A stretch of 64,000 bases of DNA from Gemmatimonadaceae bacterium (GTDB lineage Bacteria > Gemmatimonadota > Gemmatimonadetes > Gemmatimonadales > Gemmatimonadaceae), in contig DASQFN010000011.1 of NCBI GenBank assembly GCA_035633115.1, forward strand, positions 1 through 64,000, in the 5' to 3' direction. Below the pieces are notes generated by a model that was not told the DNA's origin, searched no databases, and worked only from the letters and a program-made list of their open reading frames with translations. This document shows positions 1 to 10,400 of this stretch, piece after piece. Positions within the stretch are counted from its first letter, which is position 1. Each line of letters begins with the position of its first letter. A program made the position numbers and the translations under genes.

Positions 1-329
1 ACGGTGCGGTTCGCGTTGTCGGTCAGCGCGAAGATGAGGATTGCAACGCCGCCCGGTCCGTATCCCTCGTAGGTGACCTCGGCGTACTCAACCCCTTCCA
101 GCTCCCCGGTGCCCTTCTTTACCGCGCGCTCGATGTTGTCCTTCGGCATCGAGGCGGCCTTCGCCGCTTCGATCGCAGTGCGAAGCCGTGGGTTTCCCGT
201 GGGATCGCCGCCGCCCAGTTTGGCGGCCATCGTGATCTCGCGGATGAGCTTCGTGAAGTGCGCGCCGCGCTTCGCGTCAGTTGCCGCCTTGTAATGCTTG
301 ATCTGCTTCCACTTGCTGTGACCAGCCAT
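1..329 (-). CDS. yebC: YebC/PmpR family regulator, 5' part only
   Basis: The frame opens with ATG at 329 and stays open to the left edge, so about 109 N-terminal residues are present and the C-terminus lies outside the window. The start [15 protein letters not shown] and the blocks [14 protein letters not shown] and [15 protein letters not shown] are hallmarks of YebC/TACO1 proteins. Family members are about 240 residues long. Some act as DNA-binding regulators (PmpR) and others assist translating ribosomes. A hypothetical gene ends 28 bases upstream on the same strand. The family call is firm; which of the two roles applies cannot be told from this fragment. Confidence 0.96.
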   Translation of the reverse strand, partial: MAGHSKWKQIKHYKAATDAKRGAHFTKLIREITMAAKLGGGDPTGNPRLRTAIEAAKAASMPKDNIERAVKKGTGELEGVEYAEVTYEGYGPGGVAILIFALTDNANRT

Positions 330-357
330 GTTCTATGAGGAGTTGTTTGCGGAGTGT

Positions 358-792
358 TTAGCGGCGATGAAAAGGCGGGCACTTGAACTCGGTCGAGTCG
401 TGAGCGAGCTCGTCTATCAACACCCGCATCTCGGTAAACGATCCTTCGTCCAGATGTACCGATGCTATCAGCAGAAGGTTGGCGAGCGCCTGCGCCGCCA
501 CGACATCAAGGCCTTCGGCGGAGGCGTCAATCGCCGCTCCCGCGGCGGCCTTCAGCACCGGCGGCATCGACATCGACGCCAGCCATTGCCGCGCGCCCGC
601 GGCACGGCGACCGGCGTCGGCGGGTACGAAGCTGAATGGCGGGAGCAGGCCCGCGCCAAGTCTCGCGGCCACGAAGCATGCGAGCGCGATCTCTCTGTCT
701 CCGCCGAGCGAAGCGTGCCCAGCGTGCGACGCGAGCGCGCGGAAGCGAAAGCTCGACGGCGCGAGAGCGAACGGTGGCATGTGTCCGATCAC
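358..792 (-). CDS. hypothetical protein, 144 aa, upstream of yebC
   Basis: An open frame of 144 codons in the same direction as yebC, starting at GTG 792 (or the in-frame ATG at 780, which has GGGGGTG eight bases before it). It fills the space between yebC and the divergent PorX-like gene, whose start is 50 bases away. The protein is Ala-rich and looks mostly helical, with a hydrophobic helix in the second half (around AAQALANLLLIASV). It has no signal peptide and no motif that I recognise. The reason to believe it is gene-like spacing ahead of yebC; in this GC-rich DNA a chance open frame of this size remains possible. Function unknown. Confidence 0.5.
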   Translation of the reverse strand: MIGHMPPFALAPSSFRFRALASHAGHASLGGDREIALACFVAARLGAGLLPPFSFVPADAGRRAAGARQWLASMSMPPVLKAAAGAAIDASAEGLDVVAAQALANLLLIASVHLDEGSFTEMRVLIDELAHDSTEFKCPPFHRR

Positions 793-841
793 CCCCGGAA
801 TCTAGGCATTACACAGGCACCCGGCTACATTCTCAAAACCA

Positions 842-2410
842 ATGGCACCAGTCGCAAAATCCATCCTTTGGGTGGACGACGAAGGAGAGCTCCTCGAGTC
901 GCATCGCATCTTTCTGCGGTCCAAGGGCTACGAAGTGGAGTGGGCGAGCAACGCCGACGATGCAGTCGAGATGCTGCGGCGCCGGCCATTCGACATCATG
1001 CTGCTCGACGAGCAGATGCCGGGCAAGCGGGGCCTCGAGGCCTACCGCGACGTCCGGGAGCTGGCTCCGAACCTCCCCGTCGTGATGGTCACCAAGAGCG
1101 AAGAGGACGCGACGCTCAAGGAGGCCATTGGCGCCAACATCCGCGACTACCTCGTAAAGCCGATCAATCCGCGCCAGGTGCTGAGCATCGTGACGCAGAT
1201 TCTCGAGGGCCCGCGCATCCGGCAGCAGGCCATCGCGCGCCGATTCGTCGAGCGGTTTCGTGCGATCGAGCTCGAGCGCGACAGGAATCTCGACTGGCGA
1301 GGGTGGATCGATCGCTTCGATGAGCTGATGAGATGGGACGTCGAGCTCGCCGCGGCAGGTGAAACGGGGCTTTACGATTCACTCCGCGGCCTCTACCCCG
1401 ACATGCACCGCGAATTCGCGGCTTACATGCACGAGAATTATCCGGTGTGGCTGAAGAACCTGGAAGGAAATCGCCCACCGCTTTCTATCGACATCATTGG
1501 CGAGTTTCTTCTCCCGGTTCTGCAGCGCGACCGCGCGGCGGTTTTCATCGTCGTCGATTGTCTGCGGCTCGATCAGTGGAGAGTCCTGGAGCCGCTTCTC
1601 GCACCCTGGTTCGAGACCGAGACGACGCATTACTTCGCCGTGCTTCCCACAGCGACTCCGTACTCCCGAAACGCACTCTTCAGCGGTCTTTTCCCAGGAG
1701 AGATCGCCGCTCGCCTGCCCGACTGGTGGGGCAACGCGGACCGCGAGGACGAATCACTCAACGCGCACGAGCGCCAGCTCCTGGAGAATCATCTTGTCGA
1801 GCTGTGCGGACCGACTCCCGTGCGCTACCAGAAGATCTCCACTGCATCGAATTCCGACGAGCTCGAGCGTCACCTCGGCACCGCGATCGGCAACGAAGGC
1901 GTGAGCGCGTTCGTCTTCAACTTCGTCGACCTCCTCACGCACGGCCGCAGCGAATCGCAGATCCTCTACGAGGTCGCGCGCGACGAGATTGCGCTTAGAC
2001 AGATCACGCGGCAGTGGTTCCAACGGTCGGCGCTGTTCAGTGTCCTCAAGGAAGCGTCGCGGCGGAAGATCACCGTGCTTCTCACCACCGATCACGGCTC
2101 GATTCATTGCAACACGCCGGCGACGGTGTTTGCAAAGCGGGACGCGACGTCGAACCTCAGGTACAAGTTCGGCGAAGATCTGCGAGCGGAGCGGCCGGAG
2201 CAGGCGCTGTGCTTCACTAACGCCGACGATCTTCGACTTCCACGAAAGGGCTCCGGCGCCAACACGCTGCTCGCTACCGGAGACTGCTTTTTCGTATATC
2301 CGACGAAGCTGAGGGAGTATCAGAGCAGGTACCGCGGGTCGTTCCTCCACGGAGGCGTGACGCCAGAGGAAGTCATTCTCCCGCTCGCGCTGCTGACACC
2401 CAGAACGTAG
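842..2410 (+). CDS. porX: PorX-like response regulator with PglZ (alkaline phosphatase-like) domain
   Basis: 522 residues. The N-terminal receiver domain (about 6-122) has the acidic pair D12/D13, phospho-acceptor D56 in MLLDEQMPG, T84 and K106. A helical linker follows, then a PglZ/alkaline-phosphatase-fold domain with VVDCLRLDQW (metal ligand D239), PTATPYSRNALFSG (candidate nucleophile T272) and TTDHGS (D417/H418). This is the PorX architecture; in Porphyromonas PorX regulates type IX secretion, and the PglZ domain is a zinc-dependent oligonucleotide phosphodiesterase. The stop overlaps the GTG of the ABC exporter by one base, placing a regulator at the head of an envelope-glycoconjugate operon. 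No type IX secretion genes are visible here. Architecture certain; output pathway inferred. Confidence 0.9.
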   Translation: MAPVAKSILWVDDEGELLESHRIFLRSKGYEVEWASNADDAVEMLRRRPFDIMLLDEQMPGKRGLEAYRDVRELAPNLPVVMVTKSEEDATLKEAIGANIRDYLVKPINPRQVLSIVTQILEGPRIRQQAIARRFVERFRAIELERDRNLDWRGWIDRFDELMRWDVELAAAGETGLYDSLRGLYPDMHREFAAYMHENYPVWLKNLEGNRPPLSIDIIGEFLLPVLQRDRAAVFIVVDCLRLDQWRVLEPLLAPWFETETTHYFAVLPTATPYSRNALFSGLFPGEIAARLPDWWGNADREDESLNAHERQLLENHLVELCGPTPVRYQKISTASNSDELERHLGTAIGNEGVSAFVFNFVDLLTHGRSESQILYEVARDEIALRQITRQWFQRSALFSVLKEASRRKITVLLTTDHGSIHCNTPATVFAKRDATSNLRYKFGEDLRAERPEQALCFTNADDLRLPRKGSGANTLLATGDCFFVYPTKLREYQSRYRGSFLHGGVTPEEVILPLALLTPRT

Positions 2411-4245
2411 TGGTCTTCAGGCGTCTAGCGCCTTTCGTTCGGCCGCATGCGTGGCGCATGGGGGGCGCCATCGCCGGAAATATCGGGGCGGCATTGCTCG
2501 ACGCGTTCTCGCTCGCGCTGCTCATCCCGTTCCTCAATACGCTGTTCAACCAGCCGCCGATAAATCTCTCGGCGGGCGGATTGTCCAGCCTGCTGCGCGC
2601 GACAGTCGGAATGCTGCTCGATCCATCGGACAAGATGGGCTCGCTGCGCAATGTGATCCTGATCGTGCTCGCCGTCGTCGTCCTCAAGAATGTTCTTGTG
2701 TGGCTCGCGGGCCAGCTCGGCGCAAGTCTTCAGGAACTCGTGACGCGGGACATTCGGAATGCGATCTACGCGCATCTCGCCCATCTGCCTCTCTCGTACT
2801 TCGCCCGAACAAAAACAGGACAGATCCTCTCGCGCGTCATCACCGACACGGCCGAGACGCGCCTGATACTGACGCAGCTCGTAACCCAATCTCTGCAGAG
2901 TGGTGCGCTCGTCCTGAGCTACATCGCCTTCCTCTTCCTCATCTCCTGGAAGATGACGCTCATTGCGCTCATTCTGCTGCCGCTGCTTGGTGCGGCGATG
3001 CAGCCGCTCCTGACGAAGCTTCGCGCGGGCAACAGACGGCGCGGGAACCAGCACGGCGAGATGACGAGCGTGGTGCAGGAGACCGTCAGCGGAATCCGCC
3101 TGGTGAAATCGTTCGGCGCCGAAGCTTACGAGGAGAGTCGCTTCCGCGAAGCGAGCGACCGGTACGCGTCGAGCAGCGTGCGCCTCACACGACTTTCGTT
3201 CCTCGCGGCGCCCGTTACCGAGATCGTCGGCACTTCGATGGCGGTGCTGCTGCTGTGGCTCGGTGCCCGGCAGGTGCTCGTGGAGAGGGCAATGTCGGGC
3301 GCAGATCTCATCGCGTTCCTCGTTTACGCGCTGCGGCTGTTGCAGCCGCTGAAGCAGCTTTCGCAGATGCCCACGACGGCGCAGTCTTCGCTGGCCGCGG
3401 CGGAGCGATTGTTCGAGATTCTCGACTCTCCATCCGAAGAGCAGACCGATGCCGGAACTCTGGACAAGGCGACGTTCGAGCGCGAAATCGAATTCGACGA
3501 CGTGACCTTCGCGTACGATGGGGCGCCGGTGCTCTCGAATATCAGCTTCAAGGCAATAAAAGGCGACGTGACCGCACTCGTGGGTCCGAGCGGAGCGGGC
3601 AAGACGACACTCGTCGATCTTATCCCTCGCTTCTATCCGGTTCCGGCGGGACGGATATTGCTCGACGGCGTCGACACGAGCCGAATCCGTCTTTCGGCCC
3701 TCCGCGGTCTCACGGGCATCGTGAGCCAGGACACAGTTCTCTTCAACGATACTGTTCGGAACAACATTGCCTACGGCGCCAGCGAGCGATTCAATGACGC
3801 GCAGATCGAGGCAGCGGCCCGTGCGGCAAACGCACATCCGTTCATCGAGGAGCTTCCGAACGGCTACGACACTGTGCTTGGCGAAAGGGGCACGCGTCTC
3901 TCGGGTGGACAGCGGCAGCGCATCGCGATTGCACGAGCCTTGCTCTGTGATCCGCCCATTCTCATTCTCGATGAGGCTACCTCGGCGCTTGACACCGAGT
4001 CGGAGCGTCTGGTGCAGGAAGCGGTTGACCGGCTGCTTCGCGGGAGAACGGTGTTCGTGATTGCGCATCGCCTATCGACGATTGTTCATGCAGACCAGAT
4101 TCTCGTCCTCGACAGAGGCAGAATCGTCGAGCGTGGAACGCACACGAGCCTGCTCGCGGCTCGGGGTGTATATCATCGCCTTTATTCGATGCAATTCGGC
4201 AGCATGCCGCAGTCGCTCGATTCACTCGCTTCATCACCTGTTTAA
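2410..4245 (+). CDS. ABC exporter, fused permease and ATPase (MsbA-like)
   Basis: 611 residues, GTG start overlapping the porX stop. The first 310 residues form a six-helix ABC_membrane domain and the rest is the nucleotide-binding domain: Walker A GPSGAGKTT (about 390), Q-loop region VSQDTVLFND, signature LSGGQRQR, Walker B ILILDEATSALD and switch His in VIAHRLS. This half-transporter would work as a homodimer in the inner membrane. Its neighbours are two glycosyltransferases, so a lipid-linked saccharide or lipid A-type substrate (MsbA-like flippase) is the best inference. The intracellular-loop sequence RLVKSFGAE is typical of lipid and multidrug exporters. Substrate unproven. Confidence 0.93.
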   Translation: MVFRRLAPFVRPHAWRMGGAIAGNIGAALLDAFSLALLIPFLNTLFNQPPINLSAGGLSSLLRATVGMLLDPSDKMGSLRNVILIVLAVVVLKNVLVWLAGQLGASLQELVTRDIRNAIYAHLAHLPLSYFARTKTGQILSRVITDTAETRLILTQLVTQSLQSGALVLSYIAFLFLISWKMTLIALILLPLLGAAMQPLLTKLRAGNRRRGNQHGEMTSVVQETVSGIRLVKSFGAEAYEESRFREASDRYASSSVRLTRLSFLAAPVTEIVGTSMAVLLLWLGARQVLVERAMSGADLIAFLVYALRLLQPLKQLSQMPTTAQSSLAAAERLFEILDSPSEEQTDAGTLDKATFEREIEFDDVTFAYDGAPVLSNISFKAIKGDVTALVGPSGAGKTTLVDLIPRFYPVPAGRILLDGVDTSRIRLSALRGLTGIVSQDTVLFNDTVRNNIAYGASERFNDAQIEAAARAANAHPFIEELPNGYDTVLGERGTRLSGGQRQRIAIARALLCDPPILILDEATSALDTESERLVQEAVDRLLRGRTVFVIAHRLSTIVHADQILVLDRGRIVERGTHTSLLAARGVYHRLYSMQFGSMPQSLDSLASSPV

Positions 4246-5388
4246 GTGCACATCCTCTTTCTTCATTTCGCGCGTGAATGGTCGGGGACGGCGCGGGCGT
4301 TCTCGGTTGCTGCGCGCGGCTTGGCTGCGCGCGGCCACACGGTGCGGTTCCTGGCCGAACCCGACAGCAGCGTAGAGCAATCCGCGACGCGAATGGCGAC
4401 CGTGGCGTCGAAGCTCGGGGGTCTCGATCCACAGGCTCAGACCAAGGTTGCTCCGTTCGAAGTCGTGCATTTTGAGGGCGAAGGGTCGTCGCTCGGCGTT
4501 GGGTGGCGGCTCAGGAATCTGTTTCGGAGCTGGGACGCGGACGTTGTGTTCGTCAGCACGGAGCGCGAGCACGTCATCGCGTCGATCGCGTGCTGGCTTG
4601 GGAGGCGTGGCTCCGTAGTGAGGCGAACGCCTGCGGGCCGTACGCTCGAAATGGGGCTGGGCGGAAAGATCGCATCGTGGCTGACGCGGACTGCATTTCT
4701 GTTTGCTGACGAGAGCGCCGCCAAAGTCGCGAAGGTACCGCGGCGTGCCGGAAAACCGATCGTGGCGATGCTCGGTGTCGACGCGACGAGGTATCCCGAG
4801 CGCACGAACGGCGCGAGCGCGGAAACCGCCGAGGGTCTTGGCATTCGCTACATCATCTGCGTGTACGACCAGACATCCCGCGGCCGTGCGGCGACCGCGG
4901 TCAGAACGGTGTCGATGCTTTCGCCCCGACATCCGTATCTTCGCCTGATGATCTTCGGGCCTGGCTCGGACAGCGAGGACCTCCGCATGCAGGCAGCCGC
5001 ACTCGGCGTTCTGGACCTCGTGAGCTTCCTGGGCGAGCGCGACGATCATCTGCTTCTCATGCGCGATGCCGATCTTGGGTGGGTTGTGGCCGAGGCTGAT
5101 ACGGCCGCATACGGGATTCTCGATCTGATGGCACTCGGAGTTCCGGTAATTTCCGCCGAAGGGACGGTCGCCGAGGCGTACGTGGCGAACATGATCACGG
5201 GCACTCTGATTCCGCCGGACGACGCTGCAACCACTGCGGCTGCAGTCGTGACGCTTCTGACGAATGAGGAGCAGCGAACGGCGATAGGAGCCGCAGGCCG
5301 CGCGCGGGTTGCGCGCGAGTTTCCGGAGCAGGCGATGGTCGAGGGATTCGAGCAGGCAGCGAAGGCAGCAGGTAGCCCCCGCCGTTAG
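4246..5388 (+). CDS. glycosyltransferase family 4
   Basis: 380 residues, GTG start directly after the exporter stop with no gap. The N-terminus MHILFLHFAREWSGTARAF forms the first Rossmann strand and acceptor-site loop of a GT-B enzyme. The C-terminal half carries LRLMIFGPGSDSEDL, VSFLGERDD and AYGILDLMALGVPVISAEGTVAEAY, where the nucleotide-sugar pocket sits; the usual E-x7-E is only partly kept (E in AEADTAAYG... and the later E). It would add a sugar to a membrane-linked acceptor on the cytoplasmic face. Its place between exporter and GT2 gene suggests a shared lipopolysaccharide-like product. Donor and acceptor cannot be read from sequence. Confidence 0.88.
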   Translation: MHILFLHFAREWSGTARAFSVAARGLAARGHTVRFLAEPDSSVEQSATRMATVASKLGGLDPQAQTKVAPFEVVHFEGEGSSLGVGWRLRNLFRSWDADVVFVSTEREHVIASIACWLGRRGSVVRRTPAGRTLEMGLGGKIASWLTRTAFLFADESAAKVAKVPRRAGKPIVAMLGVDATRYPERTNGASAETAEGLGIRYIICVYDQTSRGRAATAVRTVSMLSPRHPYLRLMIFGPGSDSEDLRMQAAALGVLDLVSFLGERDDHLLLMRDADLGWVVAEADTAAYGILDLMALGVPVISAEGTVAEAYVANMITGTLIPPDDAATTAAAVVTLLTNEEQRTAIGAAGRARVAREFPEQAMVEGFEQAAKAAGSPRR

Positions 5389-5391
5389 AAG

Positions 5392-6165
5392 TTGAGCGAG
5401 AGGGAGGGGGGAGGAGGGTCAGTCCCCGTATCAGTGGTGATCGCGGCGCGCGACGAGGCCGCGAACATCGAGGCGTGTGTCTCGAGTGTGAGCTGGGCTC
5501 GCGAAGTCATCGTCGTGGAGAACGATTCGTCGGACGACACGGTGGCACTCGCGCAGCGTTCGGGTGCGACGGTGATGTCGCATCAATTCACGACAATCGG
5601 TGCGCAGAGGAATGCGGCGATCGAGCGCGCTGCGTCTGAGTGGATACTTGCAGTGGACGCCGACGAACGAGGCTCGCCTGCATTGGGTGAAGAGATTCGA
5701 CGCGTCGTCGCCGGTCCCGACGCGCACGAGGCCTACCGAGTGCCGCGCCGCAATTTTTTTCTCGGCCGCGAAGTAAAGCATGGCGGATGGGCGAGCGACC
5801 GTCCGATTCGTCTCTTTCGTTCGACCCTTCGCTACAACGCGAGCCGCGTTCACGAGCATGTGGATGTCAAAGGAGCGATCGGTGAGCTGAGTGAGCCACT
5901 CGCGCATTCCACCTACACTTCGCTCGACGACTATTTCGAGAAGCTGGACCGTTACAGCAGGTGGTGGGCGCAGGATCGGCACGAGCGAGGCAGGCGTGCC
6001 GGGCCGTTGTCGGTGGTGTTTCGACCTCCCGCGCGGTTCGTGAGTATGTATTTCTTACGCGGCGGGTGGATGGACGGTGCAGCGGGGGCGGTGCTCTGCT
6101 CCCTGGCCGCAGCAAGTGTGATGGCCAAATACGCGCGTCTCTGGGAGTTGAGCGCGAGCGACTAA
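5392..6165 (+). CDS. glycosyltransferase family 2 (WaaE/KdtX-like)
   Basis: 257 residues, probable TTG start three bases after the previous stop. The GT-A fold begins with VSVVIAARDEAANIEACVSSV, followed by VENDSSDDTV and the metal-binding DxD-type motif AVDADER. The sequence RNFFLGREVKHGGWASDRPIRLFR and the HEHV motif are typical of the short GT2 enzymes (WaaE/KdtX type) that decorate lipopolysaccharide core heptose. A hydrophobic C-terminal segment may anchor it. It is the last gene of the porX operon; a weak hairpin follows at 6193. Group assignment is good, exact linkage unknown. Confidence 0.88.
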   Translation: MSEREGGGGSVPVSVVIAARDEAANIEACVSSVSWAREVIVVENDSSDDTVALAQRSGATVMSHQFTTIGAQRNAAIERAASEWILAVDADERGSPALGEEIRRVVAGPDAHEAYRVPRRNFFLGREVKHGGWASDRPIRLFRSTLRYNASRVHEHVDVKGAIGELSEPLAHSTYTSLDDYFEKLDRYSRWWAQDRHERGRRAGPLSVVFRPPARFVSMYFLRGGWMDGAAGAVLCSLAAASVMAKYARLWELSASD

Positions 6166-6192
6166 ACGGAGATCCGCGTTTCTTTCTCCCAG

Positions 6193-6215
6193 CTCCGGGG
6201 CGCGCCGGGAGCTCC
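6193..6215 (+). terminator. weak hairpin after glycosyltransferase operon
   Basis: AGCTCC pairs with GGAGCT around the self-complementary loop GGCGCGCC, 28 bases after the GT2 stop. A few Ts follow (TTCTGCTTTC) but there is no clean U-tract, so termination may be partial or rho-dependent. Confidence 0.35.
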
Positions 6216-6310
6216 GATTCTGCTTTCGTGGTGTTTTCATGGCCCGAGGCATCCGGCGGCCATGGGTGAGGTAGTTGGTTGCTGTGTTCGACAACAAAGC
6301 GAGGTGCCAA

Positions 6311-7279
6311 GTGCGATCCTTCTTACCTGTGCTAGCCATCTTCGCCTTCGTATCCGGGCTCAATGGTCAGCAGCTACCCGACAGTACCTTTCGCTTTAAA
6401 AATGATCACGCGGCGTTCTCGCCGGGCGCTGGCCCCTCAATCTGTGTAGACGCCGCGCATCATAATTTCCACACGCTTGAAGGCCGGTACTATTCCTTTG
6501 GCAAGCTCGTTCGCGAGGACGGCTTCCGCACAACTTCCCTTAAAGCACGTTTAGATGAGGCTGTGCTTTCTGACTGCGCTGTGATCGTCATAGCGAACGC
6601 GTTGGCAGCGCCGGCCGAGGAGCGCGGTGCAGACTTGAACGCGCCTGCATTCCGGCCCGGCGAGATCAATCGAATTCTGGAGTGGGTGATCGGCGGAGGA
6701 CGGCTTTTCCTCGTTATCGACCATGCTCCGTCCGCGGCGGCAGCAGCAAACCTGGCCGCTGCTATTGGTGTGCTGCCATTGAATGGAAATGCCAGCTACC
6801 GCATGTTCGGCGAACTTCCAGACGCGGCCATCCGTGCAATCATCGAGCAACACGGCATCACCGCTGATTCAATACGGCGTGTATTGGGTCCTCTCGGGTC
6901 GCTCGGCGACCACGCAATCCTCCGAGGCAGACCGGGCGTCGACCGGCCTGTGCGCACCCTCCTCACGTTTGTCGGTTCTGCGCTCTATCCAGCTGAAGAC
7001 GTGCGTTCCTTACTTGAAGTGCCAACCCGATCGAAAGGAACGGTCTGGTTGACTGGACCGTCTCGGCCACACTCGCCGCGCTACCCACTTGAACGCTGGC
7101 TGGTCGGCGGCGCCCGCGAAATGGGTGCGGGGCGTGTCGTCATATTGAGCGAGGCAGCCATGTGCTCGGCACAATTAGCAGGTCCCGAGCGGAATCCAAT
7201 GGGCATGAATGATCCTCTCGCTGTCGATAACGCGCGCTTCTGCCTGAACGTGATCCGATGGCTTGCCGGTGTGATCTAG
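6311..7279 (+). CDS. exported protein with GATase-like fold, DUF4350-like
   Basis: 322 residues from a GTG at 6311. This start was chosen because GAGGTG lies four bases upstream and the product then begins with a signal peptide (MRSFLPVLAIFAFVSGLNGQ); an in-frame TTG at 6275 would add 12 residues without sense. The mature part has the pattern of a Rossmann-like, class I glutamine-amidotransferase-type domain: AHHNFHTLEGRYYSFGKLVREDG, CAVIVIANAL, GEINRILEWVIGGGRLFLVIDHAP. Such domains often bind ligands or partners without catalysis, and no catalytic Cys is evident at the nucleophile elbow. Probably periplasmic. Function unknown. Confidence 0.75.
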   Translation: MRSFLPVLAIFAFVSGLNGQQLPDSTFRFKNDHAAFSPGAGPSICVDAAHHNFHTLEGRYYSFGKLVREDGFRTTSLKARLDEAVLSDCAVIVIANALAAPAEERGADLNAPAFRPGEINRILEWVIGGGRLFLVIDHAPSAAAAANLAAAIGVLPLNGNASYRMFGELPDAAIRAIIEQHGITADSIRRVLGPLGSLGDHAILRGRPGVDRPVRTLLTFVGSALYPAEDVRSLLEVPTRSKGTVWLTGPSRPHSPRYPLERWLVGGAREMGAGRVVILSEAAMCSAQLAGPERNPMGMNDPLAVDNARFCLNVIRWLAGVI

Positions 7280-7499
7280 ATCGGCGAGAACGCTGGCCAA
7301 CGATCGGATGAAGCTGGCGCGTACGACGCGAGGGCTCTATCGAGAATAGCATGGGCCGCGCAGCTTACCCTTAAAACATTAGCCAGACAAGTCACATTGC
7401 GCATACCCCGTGTCGTACCGCTGCGCTCTCGTCATCGAAGACTGGCGCACGCAGGGCAAGACACAAGAAGGTATCCAACATCGGGAGGAGCCACCCACC

Positions 7500-10400
7500 A
7501 TGCTCGATTCTGAGCTGACCACGCCACGCGCAGCCATGATTCTGCTGCTCGCGGGTACGCTCGCCGGGACAGGCGCACTCGAAGCGCAGTCACCGACAAG
7601 CAGTACGGCTGTGGCGGGAACCCAACGGCGGGTCTCTTTCACCACGAGCGAAGGAACGAGCCTCAACTTCGACATATCCCCGGACGGACGCTGGATCGTG
7701 TTCGATCTGCTGGGCCAGTTGTGGCGCATTCCGGCGGAGGGCGGCGAGGCCGTGCGACTCACCGACGCAGTGGCAGACGCGGCCGAAGATGTTGATCCGA
7801 CGGTCTCACCGGACGGCCGCTGGATTGCCTTTCAAGGGGATCGCAACGGGATCGAGGGTCTCTGGCTCATCCCGACCGGCGGAGGCGCACCTCGGCTGCT
7901 GCCCGGGACGGAAGCCAGCACAAGGATTCGTTGGAAGACCTACTTCCGACCGGCCTGGTCGCGCGACAGCCGACAGCTCGCCTTCATCCGCGACAACCTC
8001 TTGTTTCTACACAGCATCGATCGCGATAGCACAGCCCAACTAACCCTGCAGCAGCCGTCTCTAGGTACTCCGGTGTGCATCGACTGGGTGGCGGATGGGC
8101 AACTGCTGGCGCTCGTGCGGCCGCGGGGTGCGTCAGGCGGTGCGCTTTGGTTTATCGATCCCGGTAGCGGCCAGGCGCGCGAGGCGCCCGCCGGCGGACT
8201 GGCGCCGATCTCCACCGGACCCGGACTGATCTCGGCGTGCCCCACCAGCTCCCCGGACGGAAGCAGGGTAGCAGTATTCGTCGAGGACCCTGCCGGGGTG
8301 TTCCAGCTTCACCTGCTGCCGCTCGGCGCGGGCGATCCCCGGCGCGTGACGGATGATCCCGACGTGTTTCCCTCCCGCGTGCGCTGGACGCGAAATGGCA
8401 AGGAACTGCTCTACGTTGCCGGCGGACGCATCTACCGCGTGTCTTCTTCGGGCGGCGAACGCGTCGCTGTTCAGTTTAGGGCGACTGTTTCATTCGAGCG
8501 GGAGGAACGTGTGCTTCCACAGGTGCGATTTCCCGATCCTGGATCATTGCTGCCAGCCCGCGGTCACATGGGACTGGCGCTGTCGCCCGATGGCAGTCGT
8601 ATCGCTCTCATGGCGCTCGGGCAGCTTTGGGTGTGGCCGGTTGGAGCCCGGCCGCGCTCGGTCACGGCCGTGCCAATCACAGCCGGCTGGCCGGGCTGGG
8701 CGCCCGATGGACGGGCAGTCGCATGGAGCGCTGGAGCTGAGGACCGGGCCGGAGCGTCAATTGTCGAGTTGTATGTCACCGACGTTGCCACGGGTCGAAC
8801 GCGACAGGTCACGCGGTTGGGTGGAACGGCCTCGCGTCCATCGTGGTCGCCAGATGGGCGGCACATCGCATTCTATTACCGGCCGGCGAGAGGAAGCGCC
8901 GCAGCGCCAGCTGGTCCGCCATCCCATCTCGCCGTCGTGCCGGCTGACGCTGAAAACGTCAGTGACGTTGCCGCGCTGCAGGTCCTCCCGAACACGCCGA
9001 TTCCATGGATAGCACCTGCACTCGCGCAGGAGCGGCCCGCCTGGAGCCCCGCCTCCAATGCGCTACTCTTTCACCAGCCCGGCTGCGCGAAGAGCTCGTG
9101 CATCTACGGCGGTCCGCCGAACGACGAGCTGCGCATTGTACCGCTGGCCGGCGAACCCATCCGCCTCGCTCCATTGACCGATGCCGCTACCTTCGTGCAG
9201 TGGGCAGCCGATTCGAGCCTCATCTTCGTTCGCGGTAACCAGCTTTGGCGCGCGGAGCTTCGCGACGGCTCGCTCGGAGACGCGATACGGCTCTCGGATG
9301 AGCCGGCGCTGTATCCGAGCATCGCGCGCGACGGCAGCATTCTATACCTCGGACTGGATGGGTATCGAATTCGCCGCGCCAACGGCCGCGTCACAACGCT
9401 CGGTTGGCCGCTCACATATCGCGTACCCGAGCCGTCGCCGATTCTTATTCGGAATGCAACCATCATCGACGGCACGGGTGCGCGGCCGCGCGGCACAGCC
9501 GACGTACTGATCGAGAAGGGACGGATCGCACGGATCGCGCCCGCCGGATCGATCCGCGCGCGGCGCGGCGCTGAAATCGTGAACGCCGAGGGTCGGGTCC
9601 TCATACCAGGTCTCATCGATCTGCATGTACACAACGGTCTCTCGACACTCGTTCCGCTATCACAGCTATACCACGGGATAACCACCATTCGCGACATGGG
9701 CGGACCTTTGGCTTCGCTGGTCGGTATCGCCGACGCCATCGAGTCTGGTACTTACGCAGGGCCGCGAATGGTGTTCGGCGGAGTACGCATCAATCCCGGT
9801 GCGCCGTTCGCCTTCACCGGTGCCGACATCCAGGGTACACGCAACCATGCGGAGTCCGAGCGTGCACTGCTGCTGGCAAGAGCGCTGGGAGCGTCCTTTG
9901 TGAAGATGCAGTTCCCGGCCCGTTGGTCGGCGGGCGCAGAGCTAGTTAAGCAGGCGCAAGCGCTCGGATTCAGAATCGGGGGGCACTGCGCCCAGCAGTT
10001 GCCACTTATCGCCGCCGGCATTGCGCAGGCCGAGCACCTGTCGGGCTGTGGTCCTCGCAGTCAGGGACCGCCGCAGGCCGACCTCATCACGCTGTTCCGA
10101 CACGCCGGTGTCACGATCGTGCCCACGTTTCCGGTGTTCAGCGGCGCAATCGCAGCGGCTGACACGGCTGCTCTCGGTGCTCGGGATGTGGCGCCGTTCA
10201 TTCCCCTTTCGGACCGGTCCAGCCGACCGGTCACGGTACAAGAGTTCTGGTACACGGCGCAACGCAAGCACAGGGCGTCCGTCGGTGCGCTATACGCCGG
10301 CGGCGTGCGCGTCGCGACTGGCAGCGATGCTCAGCATCTTCCTGGTGTGATTCATATCGAGCTGGAAGACCAAGTCGCAGCTGGGCTGCCGCCGCTCGCG

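Noticed and set aside
2425-4068. 547-codon antisense frame within the ABC exporter gene
   Set aside because: A shadow of the strongly conserved exporter; Arg/Gln/Glu-rich translation with no domain.
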